From assembly GCF_016901735.1 (NCBI RefSeq), contig NZ_JACLZC010000003.1:1-64000 (forward strand): 64,000 bases of DNA, read 5' to 3'. The DNA is from Pseudoflavonifractor phocaeensis. Lineage in GTDB: Bacteria; Bacillota; Clostridia; Oscillospirales; Oscillospiraceae. This document shows positions 16,581-23,196 of this stretch, piece by piece (the stretch's first letter is position 1; the number at the start of each line of letters is the position of its first letter). Both the position numbers and the translations under genes were made by a program. The notes beneath the pieces are model-generated. The model did not search any database and had not been told where the DNA came from. It was given only the letters and a program-made list of their open reading frames with translations.

Positions 16581-16708
16581 GATTGGGAAGTCCTCCTTAC
16601 AAAACCATACTCTTGCCGCCGGATTTCCCGGCAGCGGTCCCATTTTACCACATCCGTGCCCTGATTTCCACCCCCAGCGCGGCTGTGATCGGATTGTAAC
16701 CCTTTTGT

Positions 16709-16770
16709 GGTTGACACTTGTCTACCAATTTGTTAAACTGTACGCAGAAAGAGGTAGACAATTGTATACC
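16709..16770 (+). promoter_or_regulatory. BlaI-type promoter with two 18-bp operators
   Basis: The promoter is TTGACA (16711-16716), 17 bases, TAAACT (16734-16739). Operator 1, GGTTGACACTTGTCTACC (16709-16726), covers the -35; operator 2, GGTAGACAATTGTATACC (16753-16770), lies just past the -10. Both are near-palindromes of the form GGTnGACAnnTGTnnACC, with centres 44 bp (about four helical turns) apart, matching the ACA-N2-TGT core of BlaI/MecI operators. Confidence 0.87.
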
Positions 16771-16787
16771 GAATGGAGGGATGCAGC

Positions 16788-17165
16788 ATGAAAGTCCATC
16801 TGTCCGACGGAGAGTGGACGCTGATGAACGTCCTATGGGACCAAGAGAACAGCACCATCACCGAATTGACCCACGCCCTGCGGCAGGAGACCGGCTGGAG
16901 CAAGCATACCATTATCACCATGCTGGCTCGTCTGGAGGCAAAGGGGGCGGTGACCCACACGGAGGACGGGAGAGCCAAGCGCTATACGGCGGCGCTGCCC
17001 CGGACCGACGCGGCCCGCTCGGCCACCGAGCACTTTTTGGGCAAGGTCTACGGCGGCAGCCTGGGGCTGATGATGAGCGCCATGGTGTCCAGCCGGGCCC
17101 TGTCTCAGGCGGACATTGACGAGTTATCCGCCATTTTGGAACAGGCAAAGGAGGGAGAACCGTGA
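16788..17165 (+). CDS. BlaI/MecI-family winged-helix repressor
   Basis: 125 aa. The ATG at 16788 follows GGAGGG (16775-16780) by 7 bases. The winged helix (LSDGEWTLMNVLW, then WSKHTIITMLARLEAKGAV) and the Arg/Lys-rich wing (EDGRAKRYTAAL) are followed by a dimerisation/cleavage tail (QADIDELSAILEQAKEG), full length for the family. It should repress its own operon through the two operators at 16709-16770 and be inactivated by the M56 sensor encoded next. The stop codon overlaps the next start. No beta-lactamase or PBP2a-like target gene is adjacent, so the response gene is elsewhere or is the sensor itself. Confidence 0.95.
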   Translation: MKVHLSDGEWTLMNVLWDQENSTITELTHALRQETGWSKHTIITMLARLEAKGAVTHTEDGRAKRYTAALPRTDAARSATEHFLGKVYGGSLGLMMSAMVSSRALSQADIDELSAILEQAKEGEP

Positions 17166-19912
17166 TGAAAGAGATTTTGCTTACTTCTTCTGTGCTCATT
17201 GCCGCGCTGCTGGTCCTGCGGTTTTTCTTCCGCAGGAGCATTCCCCGCCGGGTCCAGTATGCCCTGTGGGGCCTGGTGCTGCTGCGGCTTCTGGTGCCGG
17301 TGGAGCTGCCCGCTCTGCCGGTGTCGGTCCTCAACGCGGGGCAGGAGGCCCGGGAAGCGGTGGCCGTCACCATGGAGCAGCCGGTATATCTGGTGCCCGT
17401 CCAGCGGACGCCGGCGGCGGAGGTGCCCAGCGCGGAAAAGGCCCAGCCCGGCGGCCCGGTGGCCACCTCGGACAGCTTCGGCTACCCGGTGCTGTCCGGC
17501 GACGGTCAGACCGTCACCAAATACGCCCAAAAGGTCACCGTCTCGGTGCTTTTGGACTGGATCTGGAAAGCCGGTATGGCGGCCATGGGCCTTTTCTTCC
17601 TGGCGGCCAACCTGCGCTTTTGGCAAACGCTGCGGCGGGACCGGACGGCGTATCCGATGGAGGGGAGCAGATACCCTGTCTATCTCTGTCAAAATCTGAC
17701 CTCGCCCTGCCTCTTTGGCCTCTTCCGGCCGGCCATTTATCTCACCCCTGCGGCGGTGGCCGCGCCGGAGCGGCTGCGCCATGTGCTGGCCCATGAGGAG
17801 ACCCACGCCCGTCATCTGGACCCACTCTGGTCTTTCCTGCGCTGCGTGTGCCTCACCATTTATTGGTTCCACCCACTGGTTTGGGTTGCCGCCCTGGTGT
17901 CCCGCACCGACTGCGAGCTGGCCTGTGACGAAGGGGCGCTGGCGCGGCTGGGCGACGGCCAGCGGCTGGATTACGGGCGTACCCTGCTGGCCCTGGTGCC
18001 GGTGAAAAAGCTCCCGGCCAATCCGCTGCTCACCGCCACCACCATGACCGCGGGCAAAAAGCAGCTCAAGGACCGCATCACCCGCATTTCTCATCATCCA
18101 AAGCCCATCGTGGCCGCCGTATTGGCCGCCGCCCTGCTGGCCGGACTGGCGGGGGCCTGCACCTTTGCCGCGCCCCAGACCACCCCCGACGCGGCCCAGT
18201 CCCTCACCGGAGAAGAGCTGCGCTATTTCAATGAGGATTTCTTCAACGGGGACTATATGAACATCCGCAATCAGTTTTTGTCCTCCCACTATGAAAACCC
18301 AAAGGACATTGATCTCTTCTCGCTTTTCTATAACGGCGACGGTTCCGACTGCACCCAGACCCCGGAGGGCATCGATCCCCAGGAACTCAGCGCGGCCCTT
18401 GATCTGGACAACACTGATTGCCCCACGGTTATGCTCACCACCGCCCAGATGGACGAGGTTCTCTCCCGCTATACCGGGCTTACCCTGGAAGAGACCAACC
18501 AGGTGAACCTCTCCCACTTCCGGTATGACAAGACCTATGACCTCTACTGCCACACCCACGGCGACACCAATTACCGCGGCTGGGTGCAGCTCTCCGCCGG
18601 CACCAGAGAGGACGACCAAATTTCCCTTTATTATCAGGACGACTTTATGGGCGACGGCTGGAAGTGCGTCACCTTGCAGGATATGGGGGACGGCTCCTAT
18701 CAGTTCCGCTCCAATATGCCATGCGAAAAGCCGGACATCGCCACAGCCTACCCCGATTGGGAGCCGGAGCTTACCATTCCCGTAGACGACCTCGCCCCCT
18801 ATGAAGCCCCCGCCGTCACCGTGGAGCGGCACACCAACGACTGCGCCCAACGATTCGGCGGATTCAGTGTGGGAGACTACACCGTCCGGCTCTATCTGTC
18901 CACCGACGGCAATTATTACGCCGCCGTGGTCTATGAGGAGGTAGCGGGAAGTAACGGCGATATGTCCGCCTGGGACGTGGGGTGTTTTCTTACCCTGCCC
19001 ACGGTGGAGGAAAACTACACCGTTTCCTTCTTCTCCGATCTCTTCGGCCATGACGGCATCGTTATCCGCTATAACGGACAGATAACCGAATCTTACGGCA
19101 CCTGTTTTTATGACTATTACTACCTCACCGATGACGGCGTCCCTGTTCTGCTGGCCCGGACCTATGGCGTGGACAGCCAGGTCATCGACCTGGACGGCGA
19201 CGGGACCAACGAGCTGGCCGGAGAGTGGCAGTTCTTCTTCCAGCGGGACGGCCAGGTCTACGAGGCCGACCTGAAGGAACTGCTGGAAGAAAACTGGCCG
19301 GCGCTCACCTTCTGGGATTATGCCATCCTGGACCCCTATGCCAGGTCGCTCTGGGTAACCGGGTTCATGACGGCGGATCAGTGGGCCAACGGAAGCGGCC
19401 AGGCCAATTTCGCCCGCAGCCTCTACTTTGACGGAGAGGCCGTACGGGTCTACCGGGATGAGCGGGAGACAGAGGACCACCTGCTGGAGGACGTTACCGC
19501 CCCGGAGGAGATCATACAAAAAGCCAAAGAATGGGGACAAAAAAGCTATGACGTCATGCTCGGCCAAGACGCTTATGTAATCGGCGAAGGCTTTGACGAC
19601 TGGCGCATCACCCGGATCGAAAGCTGCTCTCCGTATAAATATGGCTGGCAGTGGGACGGACCGGAGGTGGAGGTGTACAGCCTTAGCTTCGAGGTCCACA
19701 GCATCAAACCGGAGAGCGTGGTGCTGGCCGGCGGCATCTACGTCCTGGAGGACGGCTGGGTGGGCGGTTTCTATCTGGAATACCCCTATCTGGTGTGCAT
19801 CGTAAATGACGACGGTACCCGCACCTTCCTGGAGAGCCGGATTCCCGGCGATGGCGGCCCAGGCAGCCAGGCCTTTTTGGAGGGCCTTGACGAGACACTG
19901 AACAACGCCTGA
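17165..19912 (+). CDS. BlaR1/MecR1-type M56 membrane peptidase with a very large extracellular sensor
   Basis: About 915 aa versus ~600 for classical BlaR1. The N-terminal part holds membrane helices and the M56 zinc peptidase: H210-E-E-T-H214 on the cytoplasmic side, then CELACDEGAL. A fourth helix (AAVLAAALLAGLAGACTF, about 320-340) exports ~570 residues. That region has no penicillin-binding SxxK/SxN/KTG set that I can find; instead it has repeated Tyr/Asp-rich beta segments and an FG-GAP-like loop VIDLDGDGTNEL. So it probably senses something other than beta-lactams. Cleavage of the adjacent repressor is the expected output. The start overlaps the repressor stop (TGATG). The stop codon lies inside a perfect hairpin. 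Confidence 0.88.
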   Translation: MKEILLTSSVLIAALLVLRFFFRRSIPRRVQYALWGLVLLRLLVPVELPALPVSVLNAGQEAREAVAVTMEQPVYLVPVQRTPAAEVPSAEKAQPGGPVATSDSFGYPVLSGDGQTVTKYAQKVTVSVLLDWIWKAGMAAMGLFFLAANLRFWQTLRRDRTAYPMEGSRYPVYLCQNLTSPCLFGLFRPAIYLTPAAVAAPERLRHVLAHEETHARHLDPLWSFLRCVCLTIYWFHPLVWVAALVSRTDCELACDEGALARLGDGQRLDYGRTLLALVPVKKLPANPLLTATTMTAGKKQLKDRITRISHHPKPIVAAVLAAALLAGLAGACTFAAPQTTPDAAQSLTGEELRYFNEDFFNGDYMNIRNQFLSSHYENPKDIDLFSLFYNGDGSDCTQTPEGIDPQELSAALDLDNTDCPTVMLTTAQMDEVLSRYTGLTLEETNQVNLSHFRYDKTYDLYCHTHGDTNYRGWVQLSAGTREDDQISLYYQDDFMGDGWKCVTLQDMGDGSYQFRSNMPCEKPDIATAYPDWEPELTIPVDDLAPYEAPAVTVERHTNDCAQRFGGFSVGDYTVRLYLSTDGNYYAAVVYEEVAGSNGDMSAWDVGCFLTLPTVEENYTVSFFSDLFGHDGIVIRYNGQITESYGTCFYDYYYLTDDGVPVLLARTYGVDSQVIDLDGDGTNELAGEWQFFFQRDGQVYEADLKELLEENWPALTFWDYAILDPYARSLWVTGFMTADQWANGSGQANFARSLYFDGEAVRVYRDERETEDHLLEDVTAPEEIIQKAKEWGQKSYDVMLGQDAYVIGEGFDDWRITRIESCSPYKYGWQWDGPEVEVYSLSFEVHSIKPESVVLAGGIYVLEDGWVGGFYLEYPYLVCIVNDDGTRTFLESRIPGDGGPGSQAFLEGLDETLNNA

Positions 19913-19936
19913 CTTTCTTTCGAGAAAGAAAGTCAG
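19909..19936. repeat. Perfect 13-bp hairpin on the stop codon of the M56 sensor gene
   Basis: CTGACTTTCTTTC (19909-19921) pairs with GAAAGAAAGTCAG (19924-19936) around a 2-base gap. The gene's TGA is within the left arm. The same core, ACTTTCTTTC/GAAAGAAAGT, recurs at 41634-41659. Confidence 0.75.
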
Positions 19937-20029
19937 CAAAGAAAGCTTTCATAGAGCGCTTGCCAGGCAATTGGCTACAAATCCGGAAGAGTAGGCAAAG
20001 AAAGCTCTCATAGAGCGTTTGCCGGGCAA
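19936..20029. repeat. Two tandem copies of a 35-base repeat
   Basis: Units at 19936-19970 and 19995-20029 begin GCAAAGAAAGCT and end in TTGCC-GGCAA-type arms; they differ at only three positions. A third, diverged copy lies at 41660-41691. Each unit contains its own short inverted arms (TTGCC/GGCAA). Confidence 0.72.
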
Positions 20030-20039
20030 GAAAGACGAT

Positions 20040-20076
20040 AGCCCCGGACCATTGGGCAAAATGGTCCGGGGCTTTT
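20040..20076 (+). terminator. Terminator after the M56 sensor gene
   Basis: AGCCCCGGACCAT (20040-20052) pairs with ATGGTCCGGGGCT (20061-20073), followed by TTTT. It also separates the sensor from the convergent membrane-protein gene. Confidence 0.88.
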
Positions 20077-20091
20077 CAGCGGCAAAGGGCG

Positions 20092-20739
20092 TCAGGCTTC
20101 CGCCAAGGCGGAAATGCGGCTGATAGCGGGGAAATGCCGGTTGATGAAATTGACGATCTGGCCCACGATGAGGGCGGAGACAATGGTGCCAAGCCCCAGG
20201 CCGTTGAGGCGATGGAAGAAAAGGAGGGAGAGAATCACGGCGATGAGGATAAGGGTGACATCAAAGAGCACCTTGATCGACCCGAAACGCTTCCCGGTAA
20301 CCACCGCAAGGGCTTTGACGATTCCTTCTCCGGGGACCATGAGCACGTTGGGGGCTACCTCGATGGAGATTCCCAGGGCCAGCACCGCGCAGCCGATGAG
20401 CAGACATACCAGCCGGGCCAGGAAGTGTTCGGGCTGGAGAAAGGCCAGCAGGTCCATGCTCACATCCAGACAGGCGCTGAAAAAGAGATTGACCACAATC
20501 TGCAAAAACTGGATGGGCGGGAACCGCTTGCGCAGCAGCAAAAACTGGATGAGAATGAACAGCAGATTAAAGACGAAGGTGAACTGTCCCAGTGTGGGCG
20601 TGAATTTGAGGCTCAGCACATAGGGCACGCTGGAGATGGGGGAGGTGCCCAAGGCGGCCTGGGTGATGAAGGCCACGCCGAAGGAATTGATGGCGACCCC
20701 GATAAAGAACCAAAAATAACGCTGGACCATAGATTTCAT
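20092..20739 (-). CDS. YczE/YyaS/YitT-family integral membrane protein
   Basis: 215 aa, about five to six membrane helices. Family features seen: FFIGVAINSFGVAFITQAALGTSPI near the N-terminus (split here as FFIGVAINSFGVA and TQAALGTSPISS), the central VAPNVLMVPGEGIVKAL and the C-terminal GLGLGTIVSALIVGQIVNF. Members are membrane proteins of unclear role; an exporter or regulator of secretion has been proposed for some, which I cannot test here. Its ATG overlaps the stop of the MarR gene (ATGA), so the two are co-translated and the membrane protein is the likely target of that regulator. Confidence 0.85.
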   Translation of the reverse strand: MKSMVQRYFWFFIGVAINSFGVAFITQAALGTSPISSVPYVLSLKFTPTLGQFTFVFNLLFILIQFLLLRKRFPPIQFLQIVVNLFFSACLDVSMDLLAFLQPEHFLARLVCLLIGCAVLALGISIEVAPNVLMVPGEGIVKALAVVTGKRFGSIKVLFDVTLILIAVILSLLFFHRLNGLGLGTIVSALIVGQIVNFINRHFPAISRISALAEA

Positions 20740-21188
20740 TGTGTTTCCGCGGACTCCTTTCGGGCGGAGGGCTCCTCCAGGTTGGCCAGCAGCCGGCGAA
20801 AGACCTGCAAAAAGACCTCACGCTCCTGCTCCGGAATATCCCGCCAGGCCAGCGCGTCCACCTGGGCGCAGATGTCCCGTACCCGCACGGCACACCGCCG
20901 GCCCTTCTCGGTCAGGCAGACCAGCGCCCGCCGCCGGTCCTCCGAGGGCGTGGCCCGGGTGATGAGCCCCTCCTCCGCCATGCGGCTCAGCAGGCTGGTG
21001 ACGGTGGACTTGTCCAGCGCGCAGCCCAGGGCGATCTCTTTTTGGTTGCAGGCATTGTGCTCCAGAAGAAATTCCAGAATTTTGGGCTGTCCCGGCATAA
21101 GTCCCTCTTTTCTGGTCTGGGCGGAGATGCGCTTATTGGTCCGCTGGTGACCCAGCAGGAGCAGATAGTGAAGATCCCGGTCATTCAT
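20736..21188 (-). CDS. MarR-family transcriptional regulator
   Basis: 150 aa. The winged helix is visible: GQPKILEFLLEHNACNQKEI, then LDKSTVTSLLSRMAEEGLI (recognition helix) and the wing RATPSEDRRRALVCLTEKG, with a C-terminal dimerisation helix. First gene of a two-gene unit with the YczE-type membrane protein. A dyad GTTTG-CATT-CAAAC at 21218-21231, 30 bases before the start, is the likely autoregulatory operator. The ligand is unknown. Confidence 0.94.
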   Translation of the reverse strand: MNDRDLHYLLLLGHQRTNKRISAQTRKEGLMPGQPKILEFLLEHNACNQKEIALGCALDKSTVTSLLSRMAEEGLITRATPSEDRRRALVCLTEKGRRCAVRVRDICAQVDALAWRDIPEQEREVFLQVFRRLLANLEEPSARKESAETQ

Positions 21189-21217
21189 GGCTGGAGCTCC
21201 TCTGTCGTTTCATATTG

Positions 21218-21231
21218 GTTTGCATTCAAAC
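21218..21231. promoter_or_regulatory. Candidate MarR operator
   Basis: GTTTG-CATT-CAAAC is a perfect 5-bp-arm dyad of the TTTG-N4-CAAA kind often bound by Clostridia MarR proteins. It lies between the divergent MarR and tepA genes. Confidence 0.55.
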
Positions 21232-21330
21232 TAATAATAGTATAAGACCGGACGATGGGAAAGTCAAGACGGGAATATGACGCTGGCAAACGGGGGACAA
21301 TAGGGGAAAAACGGACAAGGAGGCAGAGGT

Positions 21331-22032
21331 ATGGATCAGGAACAGAGCCAGGCCAAGACGGAGGAGAACAGCGGGGAGCGGGACCCCATGGCGGGACAGA
21401 TCACCGACTTTGGGGCGTCTACCATCCGCACCGCCCGGGGGACCATTCACACGCTGACCATTGTGGGACAGATTGAGGGCCACCAGATTCTGGAACCCAC
21501 CGCCAAGACCACCAAGTACGAGCATGTGCTCCCGCTGCTGGCGGCGGTGGAGGAGAGCGACGACGTGGACGGCCTGCTGGTGCTGCTCAACACGGTGGGC
21601 GGGGACATTGAAGCGGGACTTGCCATTGCCGAGCTTATATCCGGGATGCGCAAGCCCACGGTCTCTCTGGTGCTGGGGGGTGGCCATTCCATCGGGGTGC
21701 CCCTGGCGGTGTCGGCCCGCCGGTCCTTTATCGTCCCGTCGGCGGCCATGACCATCCACCCCGTACGGCTCAACGGACTGGTGATCGGGGTGTCCCAGAC
21801 CTTTGACTATTTTACCCGCATCCAGGAGCGGATCTTGCAGTTCGTCACCCGCCACAGCCGGGTCAGCCGGGCGGATTTTGTGGAGCGGATGCTGCGCACC
21901 GGGGAGCTGGCGGCCGATGTGGGCAGCGTGCTCTACGGGGAGGAGGCGGTGGCTCTGGGGCTCATCGACCAGATGGGGGGACTGGGCGACGCGCTGTCCT
22001 GCCTCCACGCCATGATGAAGGGCGAGGCATAG
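21331..22032 (+). CDS. tepA: TepA-type ClpP-fold serine protease (translocation-enhancing protein)
   Basis: 233 aa, related to ClpP but a distinct cytosolic family (YmfB/TepA), linked in Bacillus to degradation of signal-peptide or secreted-protein remnants. The ClpP-fold strands are seen: VDGLLVLLNTVGGDIEAGLA, GGGHSIGVPLAVSA (likely catalytic Ser in HSIG) and AAMTIHPVRLNG (catalytic His). AAGGAGG (21317-21323) is 7 bases before the ATG. In Bacillus tepA is next to the ftsK/spoIIIE homologue; here uppP intervenes and ftsK is two genes away, so the neighbourhood is partly conserved. A terminator follows at 22043. Confidence 0.9.
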   Translation: MDQEQSQAKTEENSGERDPMAGQITDFGASTIRTARGTIHTLTIVGQIEGHQILEPTAKTTKYEHVLPLLAAVEESDDVDGLLVLLNTVGGDIEAGLAIAELISGMRKPTVSLVLGGGHSIGVPLAVSARRSFIVPSAAMTIHPVRLNGLVIGVSQTFDYFTRIQERILQFVTRHSRVSRADFVERMLRTGELAADVGSVLYGEEAVALGLIDQMGGLGDALSCLHAMMKGEA

Positions 22033-22042
22033 GGGAGAAAGG

Positions 22043-22061
22043 GGGCGGTTTCCGCCCTTTT
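22043..22061 (+). terminator. Short terminator after tepA
   Basis: GGGCGG (22043-22048), loop TTT, CCGCCC (22052-22057), then TTTT. Confidence 0.72.
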
Positions 22062-22185
22062 CCCACAAAGCGGAGGGCCGGAGAGGGCGGTTTTTGTGTG
22101 GAGATGGGGATGGTAATTTCTACTTTGACATGATATAATAATCTGTAATTGTATCCCTGGGGGGAGGACCCCCGCATTTCAGGCC

Positions 22186-23100
22186 ATGGAGGGAACCAGA
22201 TTGGATATTGTCATGTCAGTACTTATGGGCATCGTGCAGGGGATCGCGGAGTTTCTGCCCATCTCCAGCTCGGGCCATCTGACGCTCTTTCAGAATTTCT
22301 TCGGTATGGAGAATGTGGAGAGCCAGAATATGTTTTTCACCGTGCTGCTTCACTTCGGCACATTTTTGTCGGTGTGTGTGTACTATTGGCGGGATGTGCT
22401 GGATATGATCCGGGAGTTTTTCCTGCTTTTGTGGGAGCTCATCCAGATTGCCCGGGACGGTATCCGCGGACTGATGGGGAAGGAGCCGCTGCGGGAGGAA
22501 CGGGAAACCACCCGGATCCCGCCTGCCCGTCGGATGGTGCTTCTCATTATCGTAGCCACTCTGCCTCTGTTTCTCATCGTGCCGGTGAAGGATCTGCTGG
22601 AGCAGGTGTTCAGCAGCAGCATTCTGGTCTCTCTGGCCCTGCTGGCCACCGGCTTTATTCTGTTCTTCTCGGACAGAATGGCGAAGGGCCGGAAGAACGA
22701 AAAGACCGCCACGGTGCTGGACGCGCTGCTGGTGGGCTGTGCCCAGGCGGTGGGCACCATTCCGGGCATCTCCCGCTCCGGCATCACCATCTCCGCCGGT
22801 CTCCTGCGGGGATATGACAGGAAATTTGCCGTACGTTTTTCCTTTTTGATGTCGCTCCCGGCGGTGCTGGGCGCCAATGTGCTTGAGATTTCCGACGCGA
22901 TAGAGCGGGGCGTGGAGCCGGGGATGCTGCCCATCTATCTGCTGGGCGTCGTGGTGGCGGCTGTGGTGGGCTATTTTGCCATACGGCTGGTCAATATCCT
23001 GTCTAACAAGGGCAAATTCGGTATGTTTGCCTATTATTGCTGGGTGGTCGGTCTGGCTGCCCTCATCACCAGCCTGGTGCTGCCCCTCATCAAGGGCTGA
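22186..23100 (+). CDS. uppP: Undecaprenyl-diphosphatase (bacitracin-resistance protein UppP/BacA)
   Basis: 304 aa polytopic enzyme that dephosphorylates undecaprenyl diphosphate, recycling the lipid carrier for peptidoglycan and teichoic acid synthesis. Both active-site regions are present: GIAEFLPISSSGHL near residue 20 (Glu and Ser/His) and GTIPGISRSGITISAG (PGxSRSG with the essential Arg). It is slightly longer than the ~270-aa norm because of a charged loop near residues 95-120 (LMGKEPLREERETTRIPP). Upstream, TTGACA (22125-22130) and TATAAT (22134-22139) lie too close together to be one promoter; which is used is unclear. ftsK follows after 96 bases. Confidence 0.96.
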   Translation: MEGTRLDIVMSVLMGIVQGIAEFLPISSSGHLTLFQNFFGMENVESQNMFFTVLLHFGTFLSVCVYYWRDVLDMIREFFLLLWELIQIARDGIRGLMGKEPLREERETTRIPPARRMVLLIIVATLPLFLIVPVKDLLEQVFSSSILVSLALLATGFILFFSDRMAKGRKNEKTATVLDALLVGCAQAVGTIPGISRSGITISAGLLRGYDRKFAVRFSFLMSLPAVLGANVLEISDAIERGVEPGMLPIYLLGVVVAAVVGYFAIRLVNILSNKGKFGMFAYYCWVVGLAALITSLVLPLIKG

Positions 23101-23196
23101 ACCGGCGGAAAGAAACGGCATAGCGGCGGGAGGCGGAGCGGCCATGGTGCGGCTCCGCCTTTGCCGCGACAATAGAGAGAAGAAAGGAAGTTGCCT

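Noticed and set aside
16788..19912. Beta-lactam resistance cassette
   Set aside because: Repressor and M56 peptidase are there, but the sensor lacks a penicillin-binding domain and no beta-lactamase or PBP2a gene is adjacent.
22125..22154. uppP promoter built from TTGACA (22125) and TATAAT (22134)
   Set aside because: The two hexamers are only 3 bases apart, so they cannot be one promoter; the alternative pairings give poor second elements.
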